64,000 nucleotides of DNA from Axinella damicornis (lineage: Eukaryota > Porifera > Demospongiae > Axinellida > Axinellidae). The notes below the pieces were generated by a model, which had not been told where the DNA came from, did no database searches, and was given only the letters and a program-made list of their open reading frames with translations. The DNA is taken from assembly GCA_963931865.1 (NCBI GenBank), contig OZ007508.1:3410081-3474080 (forward strand). The letters are read 5' to 3'. Numbering within the stretch: position 1 is the stretch's first letter; the number at the start of each line of letters is the position of its first letter. Of the stretch, positions 45,501 through 57,567 are shown in pieces. A program made the translations under genes and the position numbers.

Positions 45501-48103
45501 ACACACACACATTCTCACAGGTGAGCTAGGCATCCATAGCCTGCTAGACCAGGCTCAGAGTCGTGGGGATGAGAAGAGAGTGACGGCAAACCCTCGTACC
45601 GGCCTCCACCCGACTGGCTCCCTCTACAGCTACCAGCCTTCTATATGTAAGAGGATCACATTAGGTGCCTATTTCCTTCCTGTGAAGACACTGGCTCATG
45701 CGCATAGTAATGCACGACTATGGTATGTGTGTAGAGAGAAAGCAGGCAGGTAGCCTCGTTCCCAGGCCGCGCCGCGTGGGAGGAGAGAAGACGAGGCTAG
45801 CAGGCAGGTAGCCTGGTGCGAGTCTAATGATGGCCTGATGTGAGACCAATAGTGGCCGAATGAGATGCAAAGGACAATCTTCAAATAGGAAGTGAGGCAT
45901 TACATCATTATGCGCTCCTGTTAGGAATTATAGCTCTTCCCAGTAAGAGCTGAAGACTTCAAGCGATCCGTGCTGGGGTTGGTTGGGTCTGGGACCGAGA
46001 CTGATGGAAACTCTAACCCAAGGAGTCAGGGAAAGTTAAATTTTTTAAACGTTTGTGTTGCTACATTTGTGTGGTCAACTCCTAAGTAACTGATCAGTTG
46101 ATAAACATTGAGTGTGCGTTTTCAGAAGCTCTCACAGTCGTAAAGTACCAATGTTGACAGTGTGTCCGTCTGTAAGTCTACATGACCTTGAACAAGCCGT
46201 ACACAGCTTGGTGACGGAATGCATGCGTACTTAGCTTTGTGGAGTCACCATGCAGACTTCTCATCAGTGCAGTTCAGGAAGCATTACAAGAATGCTTCTG
46301 CAGCCCTTCCCATTGTACATTGTGGCATTACTGCAAACAAGGAAATGGATCATCAGAGTTCATCAGGCTTCCAGTATGTGCTTCTAAGAATGGTGTTGAG
46401 TGCTTCTGCAGCCATTTGTTATACACTTAACTTGTGACATTAAGTAACTGATATTAACCTGGCTTCCTGTACATGATGTGTTCATCTGGCTTCCACTATG
46501 CTCTACTATACTTATGAATGGCCCACAAAGATTCTGACTATACCGTCGTGATCACTGTCGTGCAAGAAGGGCCTTTGAGATTCCTTGTCGGGCACCGCTA
46601 CCGTGTGTCTACCATGTGTCTACCAGATGTCATTGCATGTGACCAAGTCTCCCAGTCCTTCCCCCTCTGTATTTGTACATACATGTATATCAAATATAGT
46701 ATGGATGACATCTGTTGGCTATTAGTGGGCACCTGTTGACTTCGTGCAATAGCTCTAGCAGCTATATAGGGTGGGACCATCTGGTTGAGATATGGATATC
46801 CCACTGTTTGTTGTGTGGTTAACCCTGCATGCTGCAACTGTAAGGGAAGCCATATAAACACCCAAGTCAGCTGAATGCACACACTGTGCATTCAGCTGAC
46901 TTGGGTGTTTATATGGCTTCCCTTACAGTCAAACAAGACGTATGTACATGCAAAGTCATACATGATTGGTATAATGTGGCTCTGAGCCTCTGAGAGGAAT
47001 CATATGTAAACTGTGTCATCTAACTGGGTCTCAAGTTACACTACATAGACAGTGTAATTGTTGATTGAGTGTAGGAATTGTTCAAAGCATGCTCCTATGT
47101 CCGAATTGTCAACTAATGGTTGTCTCAAGTTGCATCACATAGCGGCTGTAATTGGGCCATTGGGTAGAGGAATTGTTCAAAGCACGCATGAGTCAACTTG
47201 AGAACTGATACATCGGGTGTTATTACAGTGTAGTGTACACAAACGTTCCTGGTTGGTGTAGTCTCGTTCCCAGACCCCGAACATGCGTTCTGGGAACGAG
47301 ACTATGGTTGGTGTTATTACAGTGTAGTGTACATGAACATTCCTGGTTGGTAATGGATCAGTGTAGCAGTGGTTACTGTTCCAATTGCTAGTGGTTTAGC
47401 ATAACAGGATGGGCACTGCAGCTACAAATACTGGGATGGGCGTTGTAGCTACAAATAGTGTGCAGCCTTTCTGTCTCTGTCAGTTGGTGGGAGTTCGCAA
47501 GCTAAGCATGCTATCATAATTGTAACTCCCTAGTGGATCGTAAGTTGTCTTGTGAGTGTTGGCTGACATTCGTACGTACGTGGAGATGGCTCAAACCATG
47601 GCCTGGAGTCCTGGTGCTATGAAGCAACCAATGAAATTGCCTGGCATGGCATCAAAAGGTGAGTTTGCAGTTGGCATCCTGAACTCAGCAACCACATAGT
47701 ACAGGGCTAGTTGACAGCTGCCTATGAGCCAAAATGTACAGATGGCAAAATTATACTGACAGGCTAAGATGACTCTACAGTTTGCAGACTGTCACTGTTA
47801 ATTGAATTAGGGGCATCCTCTAATGTGCCTGTGGCCCTCAGGTTCGATGTCAGAGGTGCAAACTGTACATGTATCAGGCACACTGGCCTTGCAGTTGGTG
47901 ACTGTGACAGTGATTTCTACTGCGGTGACATGTCACTTGGCTTATCTGTGATACAGCACTATTATGCAAGATGTTGTGAAAGTTGGAAGTTGTCTGGTAT
48001 CCTAGCTCAAACTGGCCCCCTCAAAATCTTTCCTCTCTTCATCCATTTCTCCCACTCCGCTCCCTCCTACCTTCCTCTCTTTCCCCTTGCCCCGCCTCCC
48101 CCC

Positions 48104-48136
<33 letters not shown>

Positions 48137-51100
48137 TACTCAGCATCCAGATATACTGAAGAGGTTTCTGAGGAAACGGATATTGAAGAGGCCATTGAAC
48201 TGCTACAGGTGAGCTGAACTCTCATTCTTTTAGGAATGCAGCGTATGTTGATCAAGACAATGTTGAAGCAGCGTAGTGACTGCCTTTTAGTTATGAGCAC
48301 TGCTAGCAGTTGAACAGTAAACAATCTCGCTTTATTTCTGCATGCAAACTATTCTTCGGAATCGAAGTTTGAGTTCGATGTTTTTACCAAGAGCACATAA
48401 GTAGGTCACCCCTAATATTGCCCAAGAAAACCCACAATGGATACAGTAGTTACGACAGAGAGCAGTCCGGTTTAAATTCAGCAAACTTATAATTATATAA
48501 CAGTACATGTATGTGTGTGTCTCTATGTCCAAGCGATCAGCCTCCCCACAGCGTCCCTCAAATCTCTGTCTCTCATGCTGTTGTGTTCCATCAAGTACCG
48601 TGATCGCTGTCTTGCCGTGTGTGTGACCATGAGCCATCGTAGGTGTCACTGGCTTGTTTATCTGTGCTGTAATCACCTCTGTCTCGGTCCCTGCTTGCCG
48701 AACTTGCTCTCACTTGTACTCCTTCAACACCTGTAGCTGCACTGTCAGCTGCGCACTTGTAGCGTCATTTCTGGTCGCAACCTTTCTCTGACCTGTCACT
48801 CCGGGGTCCTACTACATGTATGTCCACATTCTTGCTTTCCAGTACACAGCACCCACAATACCTGGTCTCTATTGCTTCTAAAAACTTCAAACGAAAGTGA
48901 AATTAATATGCTATTTCTTCCCATTTCTGAGAAATGTACTCAAATTTGAACACCATGCAGAAAATCAGAATCACAATGTTACTGTATGTACTGAACCTGT
49001 TGTTGACTCTCTTAGGTCGATGATCCCTCACTGACTGAGCTCAATCTGAACAACCATGGGAAGATGGACTCTGACCTCATTGACCAGCTGATCGAGGCCA
49101 TGAGGGGGAACACCTGCCTTACCAAGCTACAGATGTCCAACGTTCGCTTCAATGAAGACCATGCCCAGGCTAGTGTGTATGTGTCTAGAGGGAGCTGAAG
49201 AATAGCAAGTTGTGGACTTTAATTAAGTTAACCCTTTTCTTCCTACTTCCTATGATGTCAGTGATGTCACTTCCAGCAATGTGCTTTGGAAAATTTTCTG
49301 CACGAGAAGAAAGGGTAGGAAGTGTATCCTTTGGATGGTTGAAAATTACCTCTGGGAGAGAACTGGAATCCTTTCATGCATGGTGCATTGCATGCTTGTT
49401 TGTCATGGTTAATAATGCACACCATTTATTCATGCCATGCAGGCTCTGGCTACAGAAGTGCTGAGAACAAACACATCGCTGGTGGTCCTGAACCTGGAGT
49501 CCAACAGAATCACACGCAAAGGAATAAAGGTGCCTCTATACTGCAGACTCTGTGTAAAGCTCGACCAATTACCACTCAAATACATTGTAACTCAAGAAGA
49601 CCTCTCATTCTGTACGCACAACTGAAATGCCAGCATAGTTACCGTTGCTAAATTGCAGCTGGTCCTAGGACTTATAAAGTCAGTAGGTTGCTATGTCTAC
49701 AAGTTTCCAATTTGCATCGTGTCAGCCTCATTGTGTTGTGTTTTTCACCAGGGGTACAGTACGTTTGTAGCTTTTAAAGTACTTCTTATTCACATCAGGC
49801 AATTATGAAGGCAATTTCAGAGAATCGTGACATTGCCCTCAAGGAACTCAGATTGACCAACCAGGTGAGCAGCAATTTGTATTATGTGTACAGCATGGTT
49901 GGTGAATAGTCTGGCATATCAACAGGTACCCTTTACCTACATACCATCCCCATCACACTCATTTATCACTGTCCTTCTTGAAGGAGTACAAAACTGACCA
50001 CTTTCACAAAGATGTTGAGCTGCACTTACTGGACACCTTCATGACATTTGTCCAGTTACAGCTACGGAATAGCGGAATAACGGAATAAAGGAATAACTTT
50101 TTATTGACCGGAAATGAAATATGCTTTGTTCTTTGCCGACACGGCACATGTATTGCCTACTATCATGCTTGCATGATCGAGGGAGCTGCGCTGCGAGATA
50201 AGCTTTTCGGCCGTGTAATCTTGATGTCGATAATGTCAAACTGCATTGCAAACACTTGTCGGAAAAGCGTTCCAAATTTCGTTAAAAATGCGTACCGTAA
50301 GTAAACAAACTTGACGTGTCTACAGTCATGTTGCTATTCTTACTGCTGCCATTCTAGTACTTTGCTGGGGGTGCTGGAGCAGAGGGGGAGATTGCCAAGT
50401 ACCTGGAGAAAAACAAGACAATTGTAAAGCTTGGCTATGCGTTCAGTGTCCCCTCTTTCAGGACTAAAGTGGACCAATACATCATGAGAAACATGGATAT
50501 TGGTAAGTACTGCGCATGTGGTTGTGTACAGTACATTGCTCTTCAAGTTCGTTTCAACACTTTGTAAGCTGTCATTCAGTGTATTAATCCACAGCAAGCT
50601 AGCCTCGTTCCCATGCAGGCCTCCACGCCCAGCTTTTGTCGCTTGGACTACGAAAAGTGAGGGGAAGTGACAAAAGCTGGGTGTGGAGGCCTGGGAACGA
50701 GGTTACAGCAAACAGCTTCATCTAATATTTTTACCTAATTAGCCCTAACTCCTCACTTTGTTTTTGTTTCCCAAGTAGTTTGAATTCATGGCTATAAGAG
50801 GGAAGGGAAAATCACTTTCTCCATCACTATAGTGATGGAGGCAGGCTAGTTTGTGCCCTTGTTATCCCACGTGCGCATGCGCAGCATGGGTAAAGCAATG
50901 CCTTCATGTCCGTCTGTGTGCTTGTCTGTCTGCATGTCGGCAAAAGTTAAATGCTTCAGGCAGGTTAGCTAAGGTGTTTACAGACATCATACCCACTTAA
51001 AAGAAAATAATAAACGCACTGGGAATTTCTGTAGTCAAGTTGGTTCTTATCTGAGCTACCTCCTGTTATTGGCATCCTGGCTCCACCTCTTTCCAAATTG

Positions 51101-51263
51101 CACGTGGTAGCTTTAGCACATGACCGCTTTTTGTAGTTGTAGTTTGCTGGTTAGCCATTGTACTCAACAAGTGTGGGGTAGGTGTGCTCCAGACATTTCT
51201 TGTTTCATAATGTTCTTCATTTCACTTGCAGCCCGCAAGAAAAGAGCAAGTGTTACTGTATGA
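43710..51263 (+). CDS. TMOD: Tropomodulin
   Basis: Ten coding exons in phase: 43710-43802, 44610-44780, 45100-45196, 45521-45646, 48144-48208, 49016-49168, 49443-49529, 49799-49864, 50358-50502 and 51232-51263 (344 residues, normal for the family). Tropomodulins cap actin filament pointed ends together with tropomyosin. Seen: the N-terminal helix region (LSEAELRELSEFIDPD), NELLPASDRLPP, the actin-binding KKPTGPFDRNRLKDHL, the second tropomyosin-site region (DDMLDILDAEDLSELA), ELGIHSLLDQ, and leucine-rich repeats (LTELNLNN, LVVLNLESNRIT, LKELRLTNQ), then KTIVKLGYAFSVPSFR and a basic tail ARKKRASVTV. Exon 49016-49168 is followed by GC rather than GT; a GT donor 6 bases on would add two residues. 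Introns hold CA/poly-C tracts and hairpin repeats. Confidence 0.95.
45032..45059 (+). repeat. Poly-C run in (CA)n tract
   Basis: 28 C, flanked by CACACA, 40 bp upstream of a tropomodulin exon. A similar 22-C run is at 45465-45486, just before the next exon. Both act as part of an extended pyrimidine/CA stretch before the acceptors. Confidence 0.9.
46837..46929. repeat. Perfect 44-bp-arm palindrome
   Basis: Left arm ACTGTAAGGGAAGCCATATA... and right arm its exact complement, about 5 bases between. It is in a tropomodulin intron. Not a member of the TAGCCTCG family. It could be a recent fold-back duplication, a hairpin RNA source or an assembly artefact. Confidence 0.85.
47586..47658 (+). CDS. 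Possible alternative first exon of tropomodulin
   Basis: ATG opens MAQTMAWSPGAMKQPMKL, 24 codons plus one base, ending on the strong donor G|GTGAGT. It leaves phase 1, exactly what exon 48144 needs. Its length is not a multiple of three from any nearby acceptor, so it does not fit as an internal cassette. It would give an isoform starting at the leucine-rich repeat half and lacking the tropomyosin-binding N-terminus. Chance occurrence is possible. Confidence 0.4.
50602..50706. repeat. TAGCCTCGTTCCCA hairpin with CCACGCCCAGCTTTT arm
   Basis: Arms match those at 2694-2762 and 43519-43625 (GGCCTCCACGCCCAGCTTTTG and complement). Tropomodulin last intron. Confidence 0.8.
50868..50882. promoter_or_regulatory. 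CACGTG plus GCGCATGCGC motifs
   Basis: An E-box-like CACGTG overlaps a palindromic NRF1-type GCGCATGCGC in the tropomodulin last intron. A 22-bp palindrome lies at about 50819-50840. Function unknown. Confidence 0.3.
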
Positions 51264-52041
51264 TCTATGAGAACTGTTGAAGTTGAACTTTTTTCCCTTT
51301 TTTTTCTGGAAATTTCCTTTTAGCCCCACACAGTTTGTACCGTACTGCACATTAACAGCCCCTTACAGCAGATGATATCACTCACATTCTATGTCAGTCA
51401 TACATTCGTACAGTACGGTACTGTTCTTTAGTGAGTTAGTTTTGTACGAGAGCTGAGCACAATGATTATCTTGCACACGAGATTAGTTTATCAACAAGGT
51501 CTGTTTATGGCCTGATGTATGTGTATTGATGTGTGAGACCATGCAGCAATCAAGTTATCTCCGTAAGGATGCGTTATGGATCATGCATCGAGGGAACTAG
51601 CGAACAAAGGCAGAACCCATTATAGCTAACTTGCACAGTGTAGTTTCCATTACATTATTCCTGGAATTGTTTAAAGTAAACTGCCATGCATATGGGTACA
51701 TTCTTGGTACTACAGAGCTCCTGGCATTATGCTAAATTGGATCAATCCAAAATTAGTATCGACATTGTGCTAGTATAGTTAGAGCCAACATTGAATTTCT
51801 ATTAACATTACCTCAACTATCACTATAATTATTCATAATAATTTTTAGATCACCCAGTAGGTAGAATAGTCTGTAGGGTGGTCCAAAAAATTGCATTGTA
51901 ATTTTCAACAGACGTCACCAAACTTCCCTTTGTGAAGATCATGTCTGCTTGTTAGCTAGATGATGAGATTTTGGAAGAGATGGAAGTACCCATTTGGTCA
52001 GAAGTGAGATGGGCAATAAAGTGAGGTGGACTAAAACGTAG

Positions 52042-52158
52042 TCTCGTTCCCAGACCGTTTATCCAGCGCGTGTATATATCGCTTCCAGTATAACGCCCGG
52101 AATACGCGATACTAAAAGCGATCCGTGCTGGGGTTGGTTGGGTCTGGGACCGAGACAA
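52042..52158. repeat. GTCTCGTTCCCAGACC hairpin
   Basis: Left GTCTCGTTCCCAGACC, right GGTCTGGGACCGAGAC, with partly paired interior (GCTTCCAGTAT / AGTATAACG). The right half (gcgatccgtgctggggttgg) also occurs alone at 45964-46000. Confidence 0.75.
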
Positions 52159-52192
52159 ACTAAAACGCTGAACATCTGTATGGTCGTACATA

Positions 52193-55100
52193 CAATGGCA
52201 TAAAATAAGTATTTTTGTCTTGCTGTATAATGGCAAAATTTTATGCCAAACTTGTCTTGCTGTATAATGGCAAAATTTTATGCTGAACTTGTCTTGCTGT
52301 ATAATGGCAAAATTTTATGCTGAAACGTCGTGCATAAAATTCCCTCGTGTACATTTTGCACAGTATCATAAAGGCAAAATTTTATGCCAACTGCTTTAAT
52401 TAAAGGGTCTCACCCTAATTGGGTTAATTAAAGGGACATACTCATTTGTGAGCCCAGTTTGAATGTGAAGGTTGGCATAAAATCTTGTCTTGGTGTTTCC
52501 ACACAAAGGCGAAATTTTATGCCAACTGCTTTAATGAAAGGGTTTCACCCTATTTGGGCTAATGTAACTCATCTTGTGAGCCCTGTTTGAAAGCAGGTTG
52601 GAAGGGAAATTATGATGTAAAGGGTGTCACCAATTGGGTTAATTAAAGGGGCATACTAACAGTTTGAATACAGGTCACATTGAATTGATTACGGCGAACA
52701 ACATACTATAATATACCAATCAGCATAATATTATAATAAATAGGAGCATAATAAAAGGGTAATCATAATCGTGGAAGATTGAGTGGTTGGACTGGATAAT
52801 GATGAATGAATAATGGAAGAGTAGCAGTGGATAAACTCAGTCAAATCAGACGGACATCCTTATCGGGAACTTGATTGTGCAATGTTGGCATCCAATCGAG
52901 CCATCCAGTTCCCCGTATTAATGTTGAACTCTATCAATGTTCCCTTATACCTAGCCTCGTTCCCAGGCCCGAGACCATCATTGTACCTAACTTCAACACG
53001 TTGACCTATTCCTTTGAAAGTATCGGTAATCAGACTCTAAATCCAATCAGAGGGACTAAATCAGACTCTAAATCCAAATCACTACGGCATTTTCTACTGT
53101 TATTGAAATTAACCAAGTTGTGCATCTTGGTCTGAGTCCATGGCCATCTGCTTTTCACGCTGATGCTTCTGTGAAGTTGCTGACTTGTGTCGACTCTCCT
53201 CAGTCTGGCTTCTATATGTCATACTGCTTTGCTTCTCAGCTGCTAATGCTTTTGCTTAATCAGATGTTCCATGCAATTGATGTGGGGTTTTCTTGCTTAC
53301 TGTCCTGGTTTATTTGCTCCACACCATTAGCTATAGTATTTCATGGAATACCATGCCAATCTGCATACTGGTGCTGAGTAAGCATTTGCAATTGGGGAAG
53401 GCTTGCACGTCCACCATTCACCCCAGTGTGAAGTCTGACTCCATGATGCCACAATCTGCTTCTCACCGAGGAGTGCTTCTTCTGTTAGAGGAACAATGTG
53501 CTTTATTTCTGCAAAGCTTAGGCTGCCTTTAAGAGTACAGAACATTTTTAACTCCTCAGACGTGCATTTGGCAGAGGTCACTGAACGAGCTATTGTGCAG
53601 AATGCATCACGGCCTCCTTTACGGCTACATACTGGTATACGTCACTGTAAAAGGAAAAGGGTTGTTTTAACTATGCAGGCTCTGGTCACCATAGTTGCAT
53701 CTCAGTGCCTCCTCCACTGTGGTGGTCAAAGAATGTACCCACAGCCACAAATGTTGCGTAGCTTCACTTATATTATAGATTATAGGTACGTGACTTAGCT
53801 ACCCATCTGTATGTCTGTTGGAGGACCAATAGTGGTCAAGCAGTGTAAATGATCTGCTTGTTTGTTTGGAAGAGCAGCTGCATACACTTCTATAAGAAAC
53901 TTGACCTAGGATATTAGTTACTAGGATTTCCTATCGATATCCAATAGCTAACAAGATCAAAGTAGGTTGCACTTGTGTGCTCATTCCTTGATCACCAAGG
54001 AGGCACTGAGATGCAACTGAGGTGACCACAGCCTGGTTAAAACAACCCTTCTCATTTTACAGTGATATAGAGGGGCACTCAGCTACTCGTGTGATACGAT
54101 TGCGCATAATGTACCTAATCATGAGTTTCTCAGCCGTATCCTTGCATGCCTACAGCAAGTTCTAGTCCTTTTCTTTCCATGTCACTCCAGTCCAATACAA
54201 TGCCTCACAGATTTTTTTTCAGGGTTGAATCCCTTGATGCCTTCATGACACTGAGAAAAATGGCCTTAATTAATACAGTCGCATAAAACTCAGGATCCTC
54301 CTTATTGGTACGAACACGAGCCACTGCCTGTTGTACATAGATGTACGCTTCACGGAACTACGCACTCATTTACTCAGCAGTTAACCTCTCATCTGACAAT
54401 CTGTACAAACATGTCTTTTATACTGTACATGAAAGAATGCACGCATGCACATAATATTACAATACATGACATAACGTTACACAACAATGAATACACCACA
54501 CTGCCACCCACCTCATGACTGTGTAGTCGAATGCAGTTACATTAAGGAGGAAATTTAAAGGAAGATGTGGTGTCAACTTCAATGCAATCTCCCTTTGCCA
54601 AGACCGAGCTCATTAGGTGTCATGATTATAAGTGATTGCAAACTTTCTCATGCATAGGCCTGCATCATTTGCTGTACTCGTCAGAAATACTCTCTGAATC
54701 CTCCGTGAGTTTATCTTCCCCATTGATTCGATCTGCAATTTTCTCCATCTCTAGTAGTGCAAAGTATCCTTTTACAGAACTACAAGTCTACAATGCAAAG
54801 TGAGAGGTTCTATAGACGATGTTAGATTATAGCTATCAATAATTACAAGTGTAAAAAATATTTTTAAGATGTATGGAGATGTAGGGATAGCAGAACAGAA
54901 AAAAGTAAGAAAACAAGCTGGGATGATGGCATAAACAGTATACAACCCCATAATTATTACATCTGGATAATTAGAAAGACTTATGTGAAGTGTATGTTCT
55001 TGTTTTGTACTTTTAATAAAAAGATATTTTGTTTCTCTCCAAAAAAAAAAAGATATGTATGGTGCTGTACACTTAACTGTTTTATGCCATCATCCAAGTT

Positions 55101-55955
55101 TGTATTCTTACCTTTTGCTGTTCTGCTATCCCTTGTTTTTGTCGCCGGTTTTTCACGACACTGGGAGTCTTCTTGGCCAGGAAAACACTCGAAGATGAAT
55201 AGTAGTTAACGTTGTCATAAAGGCTTATAATTATGCTGCCTGCGTTGTTGAGATTAATTTGAAAGAGGTTTTTGTATTAGCATATATTGCGTGTCCACTC
55301 TATCCCTACATATAGACTCTACCGAGTCTATGATATTCTGTATTCATAGGGGTTGTAAATACAATGGGACTTCTGTCTTGCAAGCTTGCCCACACCCACC
55401 CACAACTACTGCGCAGCCCTTCTCATGTGATCGAGCTCCTCCCACGTGCACAATTACGAGTTTGTTCCAATGTCAGTGAGTCCCAAGTATTGCATGCAGC
55501 TGCATTCCCACGCTGCACCAACGGTATTCATAGTTCATATGTATAACTACTGCAGTACATGCAGAACAGTGTAATGATATTCATGAATTCAATTGTGATG
55601 CTAGAACACGTGCATGATATAAAGTAGTCAGCATAAAATTTCGCCTTTGTGTGGAAACACCAAGGCAAGATTTTATGCCAACCTTCACATTCAAACTGGG
55701 CTCACAAATGAGTATGTTCCTTTAATTAACCCAATTAGGGTGAGACCCTTTAATTAAAGCAGTTGGCATAAAATTTTGCCTTTATGATACTGTGCAAAAT
55801 GTACACGAGGGAATTTTATGCACGACGTTTCAGCATAAAACTTTGCCATTATACAGCAAGACAAGTTTGGCATAAAATTTTGCCATTATACAGCAAGACA
55901 AGTTTGGCATAAAATTTTGCCATTATACAGCAAGACAAAAATACTTATTTCATGC
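52193..55955. mobile_element. 3.76-kb element with about 320-bp inverted arms
   Basis: Left arm 52193-52513: repeated CTTGCTGTATAATGGCAAAA units, then ttaattaaagggtctcacc, ending aaggcgaaattttatgcc. Right arm 55630-55955 is its complement. The outer ATAATGGCAAAATTTTATGC units are tandem (three copies each side). The interior has scattered open frames (for example minus 53327-53581) but no recognised transposase, and a second MITE (53631-54071) is nested inside. Confidence 0.8.
53631..54071. mobile_element. MITE with GGGTTGTTTTAAC arms, nested copy
   Basis: Left CACTGTAAAAGGAAAAGGG..GTTGTTTTAA, right GTTAAAACAACCCTTCTC..TTTACAGTG. Inner blocks GATGCAACT..GTGACCA are inverted. A second copy lies at 59490-59882. 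Confidence 0.8.
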
Positions 55956-55984
55956 CATGTTCTGCACGACCCATCTGTATGACT

Positions 55985-57275
55985 ATGCACCGGGATATAC
56001 TGGAAAACGCGGAATAACGGAACACCGGAATACTGGAACAACGGTATTTTATATACGTCGTCATCATTCAGGAAAGGCAGGAAGGGGCGGTACTAAGTCC
56101 ACACGAAGCTTAATTCTCTCAACCACAGACAGCAAATGGACTCCAGTTTGTACTTCAGGCAGGAGATCTATCGTCGAATAAATTGGAAATCGACAGACTT
56201 TGTCAGGGCTGCAGGTATGAAGTATGAAAATCGGCACCGTTTCGATTTGCTGGTAAGCGACGATTATGTAGGGTAGCCGCCCCGATTATGAGACACAAAA
56301 CTATTTCAAGTTAACCAACAAGCTGTCAACAGGATGCGATTGTACTGTGGTATAGATTTAACAAGATAATACATTGTACTAACAATCCATGGTAGGCAAA
56401 GTTTCAGTGTTGTTGATGTACTGCAGTTTGGCTGCATTTTTATCACACACGTTAATGAGGCAATTATGAGACAGGGTATGTATTATGAGACACCCCAGTT
56501 TTTTGCTGTATTTTTCATACCTGATCATCATTTGGCTAGGTAGCTACACCCTTCCAGCATAGAAGATTCTGCTAGAACCATTTCCATGCAAGCATGCTTG
56601 TTGGTATTCTGGCAGTGCATTTTTTATTAGGACAATCAGAACTACCCATAAAATTTCATCACAATTTTATATACTGTCCAAATCATGAATACCAAATACT
56701 TTGCACCATTCATTCTATCAAACGGTAGAGGATACATTTGACAATGTTCAGGCAAAGTGACGATGTCTATAAATTGTAGTAAAGCATGAAACCCATAATT
56801 GGTGCTGTCTCATAATACCCACACCTACCCTATAGCCACAGAGAACGGTTGATTTGTGTACGTAGCGTGTAGCTTACTGCTACGTACGTATGTACGTACG
56901 TAGGCTGGACTAGCGGATCTAGATAGCTGATCACTGCCAAGTAAGCTTGTTGCTACGTAAATTGAAGCCGTTTTCTGTGGCTATACATCATCGCTTACCA
57001 GCACTGAAATCGATACGGTGCCGATTTTCATTGCTACTTCATACCTGCAGCCCTGACAGTCTGTCGATCTCCAAGCTATTCGAATTCGATGATAGAACTC
57101 CTCCCCGAAGTACAAACTGGAGTCCAGTTGCTGTCTGTGGTCGAGAGAAAGCTTCGTACCTGACCGCCCTTGTGAACGTTATGAACTAGTAGCTACCGCC
57201 CCTAGGCCCTTCCTGCCTTTCCTGAATTGCGATGACGTGTTTTATTCCGGTGTTCCGTTTTCCAGTATCCCCTAT
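55985..57275. mobile_element. 1.3-kb inverted-repeat element
   Basis: Left arm (about 55985-56275) begins ggatatactggaaaacgcgg, and its complement ends near 57275 (ccgttttccagtatcccc). Inner blocks GGACTCCAGTTTGTACTTC and CAAACTGGAGTCCAGTTGC confirm the inversion. The middle 56280-56940 is AT-rich without a recognised gene. It ends about 290 bp before the P450 start. Confidence 0.75.
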
Positions 57276-57434
57276 GCACCTATAGCTCCAAGGGCAGGAT
57301 TGTATCCCAGCAGTGAAGAAACAGTGGCATAATACACGTTAGCTTGCAGTTTGGATTCCTTTTGTTCAGCCATTTCGGCAATATTGGCGATCGCTCAGCC
57401 ATTCCGACATGTACATTGAGTAACGAACAGTCAC

Positions 57435-57472
57435 GCGCATGCGCAGCGTAGCTACGTACGTGCTTATAAATA
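57435..57472 (+). promoter_or_regulatory. CYP46-like gene core promoter
   Basis: GCGCATGCGC (57435-57444, NRF1-type) followed by TATAAATA (57465-57472), about 100 bp before the ATG at 57568. Confidence 0.6.
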
Positions 57473-57567
57473 ATCCGCGCAAACCTCTTCATGCAAACCA
57501 ATCTCCTGGAAGCTAAGCATAGGCCATTTGCACCAGTCCAATCGTCAGCATCTTCAATTCTTCATGC

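Noticed and set aside
44782..45533. Open frames around tropomodulin exons 3 and 4 rich in Thr/His or Gly/Val
   Set aside because: CA repeats and poly-C runs; only the short exons 45100-45196 and 45521-45646 carry tropomodulin sequence.
53120..53798. Overlapping open frames inside the large TIR element as a transposase
   Set aside because: No catalytic motif or recognisable domain on either strand; may be a decayed remnant but cannot be supported.
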